Assembly (NCBI GenBank): GCA_037974665.1
Contig: CM075764.1
Coordinates: 87,786,825-87,850,824 of the forward strand
Origin: Ehretia macrophylla
Taxonomy: Eukaryota > Streptophyta > Magnoliopsida > Boraginales > Ehretiaceae
Length of the DNA: 64,000 nucleotides
Direction: 5' to 3'
Part shown: positions 1-12,634 of the stretch, in pieces
Layout of the letters: the number at the start of each line of letters is the position of its first letter
Numbering within the stretch: the stretch's first letter is position 1
Notes under the pieces: generated by a model
What the model was told of the DNA's origin: nothing
Database searches by the model: none
What the model saw: only the letters and a program-made list of their open reading frames with translations
Made by a program: the position numbers and the translations under genes

Positions 1-999
1 GAGTCTTTCTCCAACTCGAGGAAAATTATTGCAGCAGCGGCATGTTAAATAAGAAAGACAAAAGTTACTGTTCAGATGACAGTAGCTTTATAGTAATAGG
101 CTCGAGTTTATATTCCTAGGCTTTATTTTGTCATTTAACTTTCCTATTGTGTAGGGGTATTTTAGACGTTTAGGATTTAGGGTTACTTAGTGGTTAAGTT
201 TTACCATTATAAGGGCTTTCTTTGGTCTTCTTTCCCAATAAATATAAGGACTGGTAGTTATATATGACGCTTCTTTTGACCATTACTGAAATTTGCCTTT
301 GGCTATGCTTCTTCAAGAACAAGGGTTTAGTTATGAATCAACAACTGAAGAACCTTTTCTCCCATTCGCACTTTAGACAGTTTCAACTTAAGTGCAGAAG
401 ATTATTTCCTCTGACCATGATATTAAATTCAATAAACAAAGGTTCATATACCTTGGCCTTCACTATTTTTGGCATTTTGTCTACAGGACAAAGCCGTTTT
501 AGGCCTATACTGATGTGTGAATGGATGCTCAAGCCAACCCGACAAATGTTTCAACCATCTGGTGCTGACCAATGATTCCTATATTCCAATACCATTTCAT
601 CTAGGTAAGCTTCCTCCACAACAACTGAGGATATTTAATGTCTGAAAAAAACAACTAAGGATATCAAATCCTATCTGAGCACAAGACATGATCTCAAATT
701 TTGGTGTTCCTACACACAGGGCCCAACCTCAATAGCTCTGTGCAAAACACGTGCAAGTTTTCCTCTAAGCAAAGGTAGGTAGAACTACCTAACATGTTAT
801 ATAAGAGAAACACAGTGCAGCAAAGCTGTAAAGTCATGCAACTCTATCATACTAGTCACACCATCACCAAACATAATCATTTCATAGCAACCGGAGTCTT
901 TATGCATGACCAATTATTATGACATCTTTAACAACATCCGCAAAATTGACTACAAGAAGCATGCTCGTATGCTGTAACAACTAATCAAATAAATTGTAC
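1..999 (-). other. Intron of transporter gene, no exon seen
   Basis: This is the intron after the exon ending at 1000 (donor GTACAATTT). I looked for the next conserved exon of the family and did not find it. The stretch at about 60-300 reads like a decayed LTR end (AT-rich, polyadenylation-like AATAAATATAAGG at 237), but I cannot prove this. Confidence 0.35.
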
Positions 1000-3900
1000 C
1001 TGCATGATGAACTTCAGATAATTATTAATAGCATAAAAAAGTGCTGGAACAGCGAGAAGCACATTGTTGCGAGCAGCCTGCAGTAAACATAAGATAATTA
1101 TCAGGTCATTAACTATGTATATCTATTGAGCATGGGTATCACATACCATGATTGTCAAAAAATACAAGAACAAAGCTGCATTCACATGCAACGAGTAACC
1201 TAGGCTAATAACATATTAATAAAGCAAGCTTTTCATTTTTTTTCTTTCGCAAGTCTATGTTTTATATTTACTCTGAGAAAGAAAAAGTAAAAGCAAGAAC
1301 AGAAATGTCTGAGTTGATTTTCAAAAACTACGAGGAGCACATGGAACGTAAATATATCAGCCCACTCCTCCCACAAATACGTAAGAATAAGAGCATATGG
1401 ATGATGAGAGCACTTACCTGCACAAATGTGGAAACTGAGAGAAGTGGCTTCTCTCCAACTTTCTGCTGCCTTGCCTACATAATCAGCGCAACTATGAAGA
1501 TAAACAATCTCATTATGGGCAAGTAAATACAAACTCATTCTTGTCAGAGATAAATAAAAATAATATAAAGCAATGTTGTTGATACATGTATACTTGGAAA
1601 AGAAGAGATTAGTCTAAGAAGAAGTTCCGTGGCTTCATTAAGAAAATAGTTGGTTGTTTCTTGCACAGTGTGTTGCTTCTAATTCTTCTTTTGCAATCAA
1701 AAGCTAACTCACCAGGAGCAATACCACTGAGGAAATAGTATCCAGTTCAATAAAATAGTGGTGTTGCCGGGAAATATCTAATTTCGTTACTTTCTTACCC
1801 ACTTAGTTTTCAAGTAAAATTTACAACATTTAACCTTGCATTTCTACTACCTTCACAGTTCCAGTGGCAGATTACTATTGACATCAGCAATTCCGCCACC
1901 ATAAAACTCTATTTCCAGATGACCACTAATGTTTATTATCTGGATATTCTACTAATAACCACCCCAAGTGTCCTAATATGCCAAATTTCACATAACGCAG
2001 CACACTTAAAAAACTTGGAGTATTTTTAATTTGATCTACTGCTAATCTGTAATGATGTCCAACCTTGATTAAAAACACAAAATTTAATGTTTCAACAGGA
2101 AGAAAAACTGTAACTTGAATGATTATGCACAAATATCCACATATATACACAGCAATGAACAATAAAATATACCTCGAATATGAGCATTATAATCGCAAAG
2201 ATAACTTTGGTAATTTCCGTCAAGAAGTTGACACTAACAGGGCTGAACTTGAACTTTCCATCAACCTTTGACATAAAAACCAGAATAGGCTGGAAAAGAA
2301 ATATGAAGATAGGTAGTATTAGTTCACAACATTCGAACCTGCTAGCAAAAGTGTACGCAGTATTGTAAAAATTACAAGTCCAAGAGTTGTCTGTTTCGCC
2401 AACATTCTTGTGCATCAATCCCCCAGCCCTCCAAGTAAAGGAAAAAGAGAAAAATGTGCCGTACCCAAGGACACATCTATACAATACTATTACAGCTACA
2501 TGTGACCTCTTGAACGCACAAGACAAATGGGAGCAAGGGAGGAGGGTGAGAATCGATTTACATCTCTAATGTGGCTAAGCAATGTCCTCCATTGAAGCCA
2601 AGTGTGAGAGTTTAACTTTGAGAGCTTGCAGAAAGGAACTGAAATCAAAGTTAAATAACCTCCACAATGCACCATTTGGAGCGAATATTGTGATTTATAG
2701 GATCTCTTATAAATTACAGCATCATTTCATAAAAGAAAGGATGAGATGTCAGTTGTCAAATATTGCTAATGCAAAATGGAATTGGATTCACCTAGTTTTT
2801 AAATTTCAACTAAACTGACTCAGCTTTTAAACGTTTAGAAATGAAAGACAATCTCAACAGACATCCATCTCACTCGTAAAAAAATTTATGATTTTCAATT
2901 CCAAATGCTTTTACGAAATTCATTTTCCTTTCATTCAAGATATACCAACAGTTGATTAAATAGATTTCCATAGTGAAGCATGTCACAGAGGAAGGTCATT
3001 ACTATGACAGACACAAGAAAAGCCAAATTCCCACTATGGGAAGTATAATAGCTTACTAAGCATATAAGCTTTCAATTTATATTCCTTTTGAATTTGATGT
3101 TTTTAACTTATAATTGATAAAAAGGGTTGGCAGAGAATGTTATAACTCCTCAAGGTGCATTATGATATGATGATGCTCGACTTAGACGCTGTTATGATTC
3201 CTCAACTAAAATATTTACTCAACTCGAAGAAAGCCCCATTGGGATAGCTAAGGTGCATTATGATAAGAAGATGTCAGACTTAGCTCACAAGCTGGTCAAA
3301 TGTGAGATTGACATATTTGGTAAAAGCATAAAGGAAATTATTTTTAGATGTTTATAAGCACATATTTTGCTTAATTTGACAGCAGCTTTCCCTTTAGCTT
3401 ATTTTATAGATGCTTATAACCATGTTCCTTTTAAGACAATTGGACCACAACATTTACATTATTTCCCATATCAAATAAGCACTTTTGGCTTATAAACACT
3501 TTCCTAAGCTAAGTGAGACATGAGTAAGATCCTCTTCTTCATTCTGCTCTATCTATGCCACACTTTCCATTAATCCAGACATGGTAGTACTTTTTTCTTT
3601 ACCTAATGCCATATTACTTATTAGCATCAATCATTTTGAAATTCTCATAGGTGATATGGTTTTCAGTTTTGATTGTTTATAAATTGAACAGGATTGTACA
3701 ACTAACTGTGTTTGATCAACTAAACATTTTCAGCTTCTTAATTTTTAGGCTCTTAAGTTTTTGCTGAAAACAAGAGTCTGTAAAATTTATTTTTGATATA
3801 ATCACCTTTAGTATAACCCTTGTTTCTGGACTTTTTATCAACAATCATTATGTTACTCTTCCTAACAAGTGCATCTACCTGTCCTCTTTAATTTTCTGAC

Positions 3901-4649
3901 ATGATATAATTCAAACGGGGAAAGGAAAAAATAACAACTCAATGTGAGTATAAATGACAACTTTCCTACATTCAAACATGTTTAGTTTCTCAAACAAGCA
4001 AAAGGTTAAGCAAGAAAAGGAAAGAATCATGGAATGAAAAGGCTAGCAGATGTGTTAATTGTTGAAGGCCGAACCAGTAGCTAGGTGCATGTGAATCTTT
4101 AAGGCATCATCCAAAAGTTCAAAAAAAATAAAATAAAATAAGGAAATTCTACGAGTCTGTGCCGTATGTTTCTCTGAGAAAAATTTTTACAACGATAATT
4201 CTGTCACGAACTTCTGCTACAAAATTAAGGATGGGACCATTAAAACATTCACTTGGTTGTCTAGTATTTAGCCTCCAAAAAATGTAAGCTGCGCATGGAC
4301 TACTCTATCTTTCATCAAATACGTGAAAGGATAATTTGACAGAAAGGGGGTAAAGCAATATTTTACGTCAAAAGTTTCCAAGATTAATTAATAGAATTCC
4401 ACAAGAAAACACCAACTTATTTTCTCCTTTTTTCGATAAGTACAAGCAAAACCACACAGACTATGTAAAACGGAGAATTACCTGTAAGCCAACAAGTATG
4501 CAATCACCTCCCACCAATAGGAAGTTAAGCGCCCGTCGTGTTGATGATATTTTGCTCCTATGTCGATCATAGGCCTTTGAAATAGATTTTGTACTTGGAG
4601 ACACCAATTTGGAATGACAGACACTGCACTCTATCATCCCCTTCTTCAT
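1000..4649 (-). CDS. CMP-sialic acid transporter-like nucleotide-sugar transporter, 5' part (partial)
   Basis: Five coding or leader exons can be read on the minus strand with clean GT...AG junctions. Coding exons are 4649-4482 (56 codons), 2289-2173 (39), 1474-1418 (19) and 1077-1000 (26), all joined in phase 0. The protein starts [15 protein letters not shown] and continues through [29 protein letters not shown] and [13 protein letters not shown]. These are hallmark segments of the plant CMP-sialic acid / UDP-galactose transporter group (drug/metabolite transporter fold) in the Golgi or ER membrane. Only about 140 of an expected ~400 residues are present; the remaining transmembrane helices lie beyond the left edge, since no further exon is visible in 1-999. 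The start is the first ATG in frame: upstream of it the joined leader frame is open to a TAA with no ATG. The actual substrate cannot be told from sequence. Confidence 0.85.
2290..4481 (-). other. Large intron of transporter gene
   Basis: This 2.2-kb AT-rich intron separates coding exons 1 and 2. It has no coding signal. Short related segments (GGTGCATTATGAT at about 3152 and 3251) and TTATAAGCA-type motifs at 3350-3500 suggest an old MITE, but the ends are not clear. Confidence 0.4.
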
Positions 4650-5351
4650 TGAATCAGATGTCCCTAAAATTATTCAGTCTTCACAATTTCTTTCCTATAT
4701 TAAACTTTACCATGAAACAGAACCCATATTAACAACTTATGGAGATACGTTAAACATTCTGCAACACAAGAAAAAAAAAAAAAAAAAAAACCAAAGAAAT
4801 TAAAAGAAACAAAAACTTTTGATCTATCAGTCTCAACAACAGTACTGGATTAGAAGATGTTTTAGTGGAGCAGTAAAGTACAAAGATTGAAAATTCGAAG
4901 TTGGTGAATTCTACATGAAGACTGAAGACAATTACTTTCCATCACTGATTCCCAAAAATCAATTATGCACCCATTGCAATCGAAAACCCTCAAAGAACAA
5001 GTTGTCATTCATGTATTGATAGCTTCTCCATTAGCACTCGACTAAATTCTCTTCTTTCTCTTATTTTTCTTTTTCTAAGTCAAACTAGACTTGATAATCA
5101 AACGAGAACATATTCATCTGAAGGCAAGAAGGCCCACATTGTTGTTGCACATCTAGCAATGCACCTACTGCAAGATTTAGAAAATGGATATACATGAATA
5201 CGCAATGATACTCCTACGTCCTTAGTATGGTAAGAAAGAGTTATACGACACCTGCAATGCCCCAGGTCTAGAACCCCGAGCTTGCAAGCAAAACTAGTGT
5301 CCTAGACATAAAAATAAATATCTTTGGCCTTCAAATCTACTCGCCCAACAT

Positions 5352-5612
5352 GGTTAAGGCTATCCTTACCAGAGGTGATAAAATAAAAAACATACTAAAT
5401 TTAGAAATTTTTAGAGACTCAAACATTATTTTTGATTTAAATATACATGGGATAAGACTCAAATGTAATTTAGAGACCCATTTTGTCTCAAAAGTTGTGA
5501 AAAGTGGTGGGTCCCATGTGTATATAAATCAAAAATAATGTTTGGGTCTCTAAAAATTTCTAAATTTAGTATGTTTTTTATTTTACCATCCCTAATAAGG
5601 ATAGCCTTAACC
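5352..5612. mobile_element. 261-bp hairpin MITE in the first intron
   Basis: Two inverted arms of 101 bp (5352-5452 and 5512-5612) match at about 92% with a 59-bp loop. Ends are GGTTAAGGCTATCC and its complement. TTAA is present inside both ends, so the true edge could be GGCTATCC with a TTAA or TAA duplication (Tourist/Harbinger-like), or the whole GGTTAAGG could belong to the element. It carries no gene; a 62-codon open frame across the left arm is not coding. Confidence 0.8.
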
Positions 5613-6125
5613 CAAATTATCACTTAAACCCACAACACTAACTTATAAAGCAATGTCATGTAATATCCTACAAGGGTCACTTAAAAACCACTGTTACATA
5701 TGTCTCACACCAATGTGGGGCACGCTGAATTAATCTAAACCGAGTAAAATTTAGGGGCGGTACAACAAGATCTTAATTGAAAACAATAAAAATAAACTCT
5801 TTTCCACCATTACAATACTCTAAAACGTAAATGTTTTCTTTTAAGTAAATGGCGTTGCGCGACTTTTATCAGATCAAGCATCTCGGTTACATACAATAGA
5901 CACCCAAATTAGGCCGACTCTTCCCACACCCGTGCGCAATTTTGTGCAGCGGGCTGCCCTTTGATCATCTACGCATTCTGACCGTAAAAAGTGTGGTTTT
6001 ATTACTATTAATAAATAAACACATTAGATCTATTACAATTGAAATCTTTTTTAACTTACATTAAATTAATTCACGTAACGAAAAATTCAAACCAAAAAAA
6101 AAAAAATTGATTGAACTGAATCTAC

Positions 6126-6310
6126 CTTTGACAGATATACAGCATTGGCGGGGGAAATCGGAGCAGTGAATATTCCGGTCAGATCTGACGCCGACAACCG
6201 GATTTTCAACGTCGCGGCGAACGGAAGATTACGAGTTGGTGTGATGGGTTTATGAAGGGCACACGAAAATTTAGGAAAAGAGAAATTGAGTTTGTTTTAA
6301 GATGCGAAGA
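6126..6310 (-). promoter_or_regulatory. 5' UTR exon with uORF, transporter gene
   Basis: On the minus strand the segment ends in a good donor (CAAAG|GTAGATT at 6126/6125). It would splice to the acceptor at 4664 (TTTTAG|GGACATC), just before the coding start at 4649. The spliced leader carries an ATG beginning near 6143 that opens a 9-codon uORF ending at TGA across the junction, a few bases before the main ATG. The transcription start is not visible; the upstream limit given is a guess next to the GA/CT repeat. Confidence 0.5.
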
Positions 6311-6312
6311 AT

Positions 6313-6318
<6 letters not shown>

Positions 6319-6350
<32 letters not shown>
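6319..6350. repeat. (AG)n microsatellite
   Basis: A pure AG run of about 16 units lies upstream of the transporter leader exon. On the minus strand it reads CT, as is common in plant 5' UTR and core promoter DNA. Confidence 0.9.
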
Positions 6351-6355
<5 letters not shown>

Positions 6356-6519
6356 AGGGAGTTATGTATGTGAATTGAATTTCCTTGGTCAAAATCAGCT
6401 CTATTTGTTAATTCTCAAGCTTACTATGTGTCTATTCAAATTACTCTTCAACCCCAATAGTTTGATGATCCTTGCTTTTGACTTTCGTACTTTGGTGGTT
6501 GTTCGATATGTTCTTGATT

Positions 6520-7175
6520 AATGTTTTGAATGCGATGTTATGATCTAATGAAATTACTCTTAAACCCTAATGGTTTGATTATATTCTCAAATTACCATAC
6601 TGACACACATACACGCGCATATATATATATATATAGATTTAGTGTTGTGGCTTGTGATTTCTAGTTTTGTTTTATTTTTTTGAAAATCTACCCACCTCGT
6701 GTGAGATAAAGAAATGTAAGAGTCAAGTAGAAATTAAAAAACTATAGGTGCTATGTTAGGGATTCATGTAAGGTACAAGGAGTGATGTATATTTTGCTCA
6801 TTTACACATCATTTGGTAATTTTATATGGAAAGTTGCCCAATTGATTTAGTAAGCAATTTTTGTTTTACCATATAGGTAAGCTACATTAAATGCCATGAC
6901 TAATATCCATGACAAATAGAAATGCGAAGAATAAAAGAGGGCAAATAAAGCTGGAGAGATTTTTATGTTTTTATGCCAAAAAGTACTCAGTAGACAAAAT
7001 TGTCCTTGAAAAGTCACATAGAAACTAACATCTCTTTATACATTGTAGCAAAAATTTCATACCATCTATAACTGCTATAATTAATTGTTATTAACTCCTC
7101 GTTCTTTCTCCATTGCACACCTCAAATATCATGTCACTTTCTCAATGTTCCTCTTTAGTCACTTGTCTCATCCCT
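6520..7175. other. Intergenic spacer
   Basis: AT-rich DNA with a short AC/AT microsatellite at about 6603-6637. No gene or clear repeat end is seen. Confidence 0.4.
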
Positions 7176-7705
7176 TTAGGGGGCATTTGATTCGTGGATT
7201 AATTTTTTATTTCTGAGAATCACATTCTTAGGAATGTGATTCCCAAGATTGTGATTCTCAGGAATATTGTCAAATCTGTTTGGTGTATCAAAAATATTCC
7301 TGGGAATATTTTCTCAAATTCCTGAGAATATTGTAATATTGTGTTTGGTTTGTACTTAATATTCCCGGAAATATTATTAGCTTTTTAAAAATACCCATAA
7401 TTGAAAAAATAACTCCAATATCATATTCAAAAGATTTATTTCTTGTATCTGCACAATCAACTTATTAATGATGTCACAAATATTTATCAATAAAAAAAAT
7501 ACCAATTAATAATAGATTAAACAAAAAAGTAAGAATACACAAAAATACAACCTTAAATAGTATATCCCCAAAATCACGATATACTTCATATTTTTTGCCA
7601 ATAAAAAATTAATATATGTCCAATGTATTTATTCAAGTATAATAAATGATATAATCCGCAATATTAAAAATTGTTTCACACCAAGTAACAAGTGAAGGCC
7701 ATCAT

Positions 7706-8722
7706 CTACATAATTTGATAAACGAAGTCCTTTCTCAAATGTCGCTCCACAGTGAAAAAATAGTCAGTGAGATTATTGTCCTTGGTAATGATAATACCTG
7801 CCCTTATCCTTTCACCATCAGTCAATCCTTCTACTAATTTCAAGTCATCATACACCTTCATCCTCCTCTCAGCAACTTCTTTGTCGTGCTTAAAACAAGA
7901 AGCAAGCTCATGTATATTGTCTTTTGTTTGCTCGTAGTAGTTCCCCAGTTTCTCTATTGTACCTGTCATCTTCTCCATCACATCGTTCGTATCTCTTCCT
8001 CTCTTCCTATTTTTCTTCACACTGCTTTGCCCAACGTCTCCTTGTTTTTGATTTTTTGGTGGTTGAGTATCTGCAACTGATTCATCCTCTAAATCAATGC
8101 ATGTAGTTTCCAGTGGTGTACCCATAGGTTGTACCCCATCTCGCTCAGCCTCATTAGCTTCCTTGTCCATGGCTGCAACTGCATCTGATGGATCTTCGGC
8201 ATTTTCGCCATTTGCTCTATCATTGCCAAATACTTGGCTCAATTCAACGAGATAAGGAAATGGCTTGTTATAAAGACCAGCAGCATTAGGATGTGACTAC
8301 ATACAAATAACAAGGATTTATTAATAAATGTAATCCTTTAGCATTTAAAACTTGATAGTTGAACATTTAATTTACCTTGACCCATTCTTTAAGGATTTCT
8401 TTCTCTACAACAATCATATTTTCTTTATCATTCCATCCAAAGCCGCTCCCCTTTGGTCCTAACATTTCCATAATTGCAAAGTATTGTTTCTTTAATAGTT
8501 TTACCTAGACTCGACATGTGGTTGAGCCTTCAATTCACAACCAGGAATCTTCTCATGCAGCCATTTCTTTAATTGCTTAGCATACCCAGATCTGAATGTA
8601 CCATTGTCACCTTTCCAGTGGTTATTACTAGCTAAATCCAACAAACACTCCACAAGTTTGGCATCCTCTTGAGTTGTCCACTGACTTCTTGTACCTTTGC
8701 CCTTTGTTTCTAAAACCTCCAT
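7706..8722 (-). pseudogene. Myb/SANT-like partner protein of the Harbinger element, frameshifted
   Basis: Exon 1 runs 8722-8376 and exon 2 8296-7706, with a 79-bp intron (donor AAG|GTAAATT, acceptor TGTAG|TCACATC). The N-terminal domain (SQWTTQEDAKLVECLLDLA, then HWKGDNGTFRSGY) is the trihelix/Myb-like DNA-binding fold that accompanies plant PIF/Harbinger transposases. The C-terminal half is acidic then Lys/Arg-rich (KKNRKRGRD) with a helical tail. A single missing base near 8503-8504 puts a TAA straight after HVESR; downstream the other frame resumes the family pattern (KLLKKQYFAIMEML). The undamaged ancestor would be about 310 aa. In this superfamily the Myb-like protein works with the transposase in the nucleus to bind the ends. 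Confidence 0.85.
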
Positions 8723-9008
8723 TATCCTTTATATAATGAAACACATGAAAGACAACTTTATATTGATATAATTCACAAATATATGCTACAAAAAAGTTAG
8801 ACAATTAAGGTAGGAAAAGAAAACAACTAAACAGGAAAATAAACTTAAATATCTTGTGAAATGTAATGAATTGGTTAATAGGATATAATATATTACGTAA
8901 CATAATAAGATAAAATAGTCACTAAAATGTTAGTTCAATACAATAACAAAGTTATTTTTTCTCTCATCTCCATCTATTAAATATATCTTGTACAAGTTGG
9001 TCCCTCCA

Positions 9009-10135
9009 CTAACTCCAAGCATCACTTGATTTCACATGTGTAATCATTCCAACTTCAGAAGTAGAATTATTATCATCCTCAAAGTTATAGCGTTCTTGGG
9101 GGTCAACAGCCATTTCTCTTCGAATGTGATTGTGTAGTAGGCAACATGCCGTTATAATCCCACATTGTGTTTTTACAGGATCAAATGACTTCCCTCTCAG
9201 AATTGCCCAATGACCTTTCAGCAATCCAAATGATCTTTCTATCACGTTCCTAGCAGATGAATGTTTCATATTAAAATACTCTCGAGGAATGGCAGGTTGT
9301 GGTCCATTCCCCCATTCACTTAGATGGTACCTTTCCCCTCTATAAGGAGTAAGGAATTCTCCACAGTTCATGTATCCAGCATTACATAAATAATAACAAC
9401 CTACCATAAACATATAGTTTTCAATTAGTATACAATAGAAAATAATTAAATTGATTAATAATCCAAAGTACAAAATATACCTTGTGAAACTTTTAAACCA
9501 TTTGTACGAGAAATTGCATCTCGTAGAACCCTAGAATCAGTAGCTAATCCTTCCCATCCCGCCAAAACATATATAAATTGTAAGTCAGGAGCACAAACGC
9601 CTAACACATTGGTAGCTATCTCACTCTTTCTGGTCCTGTATCTAGGTTTATTGTCCTCAAGCACATTTACCTTGACATATGTACCATCTAAAGCTCTTAG
9701 GCAGTTCTAAAAATATGAATAAACTAGTCATTTAGTGGACTTAGAAAAAGGGAAAAAAATAATATATGTAGTTTTTAGTGGACTGAGTATCATGAATCAA
9801 TTACCTTAAACCATTTTCATCTTTCATTGGTGCTGTCATGAGGAATTGGCACTGGTTTCTTGAGCAATTATTTATGACATCTTAAGACAGAATGCAAGAC
9901 ATTATTAAATTGTCTACTTATTGTCTTACCAGACCTCATCCATTGTCTTTTTATGACTCTATTCTTCACATCATGTGCCAAGATATGCAAAAACATAGCC
10001 ATCATCTTTTCAACAGACATGTTCCTAGTTGGCTCTAACCCACCAATCCTTTGTACCATCTCACACAAACTATGGAAAACACGTCTATCCATTCTACAAT
10101 TTTCAATACATGCTAAATCTGATATGAACACAATC
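9009..10135 (-). pseudogene. Harbinger transposase (DDE_Tnp_4 type), inactivated
   Basis: Three exons can be traced: 10135-9805, 9706-9481 and 9400-9009, with introns of 98 and 80 bp that have GT...AG ends. Conserved blocks are the N-terminal region (MDRRVFHSLCEM, TRNMSVEKMMAMFLHILAH), LDGTYVKVNV (first catalytic Asp), RYRTRKSEIATNVLGVC, YYLCNAGYMNCGEF, and NVIERSFGLLKGHW (catalytic Glu). Three defects are seen: an in-frame TAA at 9870-9868, an in-frame TGA at 9819-9817 where the family has Trp, and Asn where the second catalytic Asp (DAGY) is expected. A further 5' exon probably existed, because 10135 follows an acceptor (TTTTAATAG) and the frame is stopped just upstream; I could not locate it. 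Confidence 0.88.
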
Positions 10136-11760
10136 CTATTAAAATTAAGATCTCACACTAAATGCCTATCACATAAATCATATGTTATTCTCCGCTTTTA
10201 GATCTTTCATTTAACATTGTATTACAAACCATAATAATCATTAAAGTAAAATCATTCAACATCTCCAAAAACATAACCAACATAGCCACAATTATTTTCT
10301 TCTTTACTTGCATTATGTTGTCCATTCTGTAAATAAACAATAGAAATTAAAATTATACCCGAAACTTTCAGTCTAAAACTTCTACAAAAATACCCAAAAC
10401 AGATACTACTTTAACCACACAAAAAAATAATTTAGAAAAACAAAAAGAAAAAAGAAAGTCAACAATAATCAACAACATTAACAATTCTATGAGTATAATG
10501 TGACAACAAAGGTGTTGAGAAATATCAGAAATTGAATTAAAAGGAAAATAACAAGTCAATTAAGTAAGGTTTTCTAGGGGTTCACGTAGCCAACCTCATC
10601 AACCATGGAAAAAAAAAACTCATCAATAGTTACATATCTTTTAAGTCATGAAAGAAACACTTGTCAATGATAATTTATTCTCTGTAAGCGAATCACCTCT
10701 ATCCTAGGCCTAGACAAAGGATTATGATTGACGGTTGAGTTTCAAGCCTTACTTCATAATATTTATTAATGTTTCCCTTTTGTATTGAAGTAGTTCTTTG
10801 AAAATATGTGGAGAATGTGAAGCAAATGGGTAAACTATGCGAAGAGTCTCTATTGTTTTCATTTTTTGAAATAAAGTGAACCTAATTGAAATAAGAAAAA
10901 CATGCATATAATTTCAGCTGTAAATATACATGGCAACTTTCTAATAGGAAATTTATCAAACAGCTGCACTTTGCAATACGTAGTACTTAACAGTATCCTT
11001 GTTTTCTTGTGCAATAAAATAATGCATTGATTTGCATGTTTAAGCCACATTCAACTGCATTGTAACATACTTGGCTTGTTGATTACAAGTCAAAAGTAAC
11101 AGAAGATACACAAATTATGATGGGAACACACCTAAATCTATTTATTTATTCAATTAAGTCGAGACTAGAGGGAACAGTTCTCCTGATTTATCGTTCACTG
11201 AGTCAGCAGCACAACTAGAATGGAAGAAAACGGGGACATGAATTCCGCTAAGATATGCTAGAAACAAAGACATGTACATGGCTAAACAATACGCTTCAAT
11301 CAATGCCATAGGATAGTTCTCAACATCAGTAGAAAAACATGGATTGTATGCAGAAAATTACACACGTCTCTTACATCATAGTTCTATGCACTCAATAAGA
11401 ATTCAAAACTTTAAACTAGGTAAAATCTAGATGTCTATAAAACTAATTAAACCAAATCAAATCAAACCCATAATCTAAAAGGGAAAAATTAAAAAAAATA
11501 AGTATGCATAAATAAGATTAAAAAAATAAAATTGAATGATTAGAACACATACCTTATTGGGAAGTGTAGAGAGTTTGAGATCGTGAGGTGAGAAGATGAT
11601 GATATTTGATGAATACTCTAGGTCAAGCAACGATTATATCAGATAAAATAGAAAAAATATATTCTTAGTTTAGGGTATTTTCATCTTTCTATGTTCTCTA
11701 AATTATTCCCACAACTCATGAATAACATATTCCCATCCCCTGACATGGGAATAAATTTTG
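10136..11760. other. Non-coding right part of the Harbinger element
   Basis: AT-rich, with no open frame resembling a protein. It presumably holds the transposase promoter and a lost first exon. Confidence 0.4.
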
Positions 11761-12634
11761 GCTGAAACATGGGAATAAATGATTCACATGAATCCAATAT
11801 TCATAGGAATAATTTTTTAATCCACGAACCAAACATGGGAATGGTACATTCCCAACTCCTTATTCCTAGGAATCTATTTATAATCCGCGAACCTAACGGC
11901 CCCTTAGTTCTTCATACGGTAAGTCCATGTATCACAACCAATTACCATTACTATTCTTACTTCACTACCATTTTTCTATGTCTTTATTGTGCAAGATCCA
12001 AAATGAAACTCGAAAGAACTTCTTATCTTCAACTCTCACATTCATTTGCTAGCACAAAATTTATTATAGGCTGGTAATTATAGTCAAGATTGTGATAAAA
12101 TAGGCTAGTTCATGATTAAGAATTTCAATGAGCTACTTAGGTCTAGGTAGCAATTTGGGTGGGCCAAATCCTCTTAACAACTAATTGTTTTTCAGCATAT
12201 AATTTATTAGCATTACTTAGCAAAAAAGAGTTGTAAAAATACATGGAGTTAGTCTCTTGGATGCAATGGGAGAACACTAGTAAACTTCATATTTCAACCT
12301 CTAACATATGTTAAATAGGAAGCTTAGTTAGAAAGGTTGCATCCATACCAAGTGAATAAAGCAGATTTTTCTTTTATTATGTGAATAAGGCATATGAGAA
12401 TAAGTTAATTATAATTGTATGGATTCTATGAGAGTATTCTTTCCTATTATTCCGAGATTTTGTCTTTTTAAACTGTTAATGATATATTTATACAGGGAGG
12501 ATATTTAATATGAAAACATTAACACCTTCTATGGCTTTTATTGCCTCTTGTTTAGAAACTCATTACCTAAAAGTAAATTAAAATTTTAAACTAGAACTTC
12601 TATCAATTGTATCACAAGGGTCTTGTCATAAAAA

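Larger units (their letters stand above)
7179..11903 (-). mobile_element. PIF/Harbinger DNA transposon, complete but decayed
   Basis: The element is bounded by TTA at 7176-7178 and TTA at 11904-11906, the 3-bp target duplication typical of PIF/Harbinger. Its ends are related inverted repeats: the left begins GGGGGCATTTGATTCGTGG, and the right read inward begins GGGGCCGTTAGGTTCGCGG. Sub-terminal copies of the TGGTTCGTGGATTAA motif and of GGGAATG-type words occur inside the right end. It encodes on the minus strand the two genes expected of the superfamily, a DDE transposase (about 9.0-10.1 kb) and a Myb/SANT-like protein (7.7-8.7 kb). Both are broken. About 1.7 kb of non-coding DNA lies between the transposase and the right end. 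Confidence 0.9.

Noticed and set aside
264-575. 103-codon open frame on the plus strand
   Set aside because: No recognisable domain; it lies within the intron of the minus-strand transporter gene in repeat-like DNA.
5350-5538. 62-codon open frame on the plus strand
   Set aside because: It spans an arm and the loop of the hairpin MITE.
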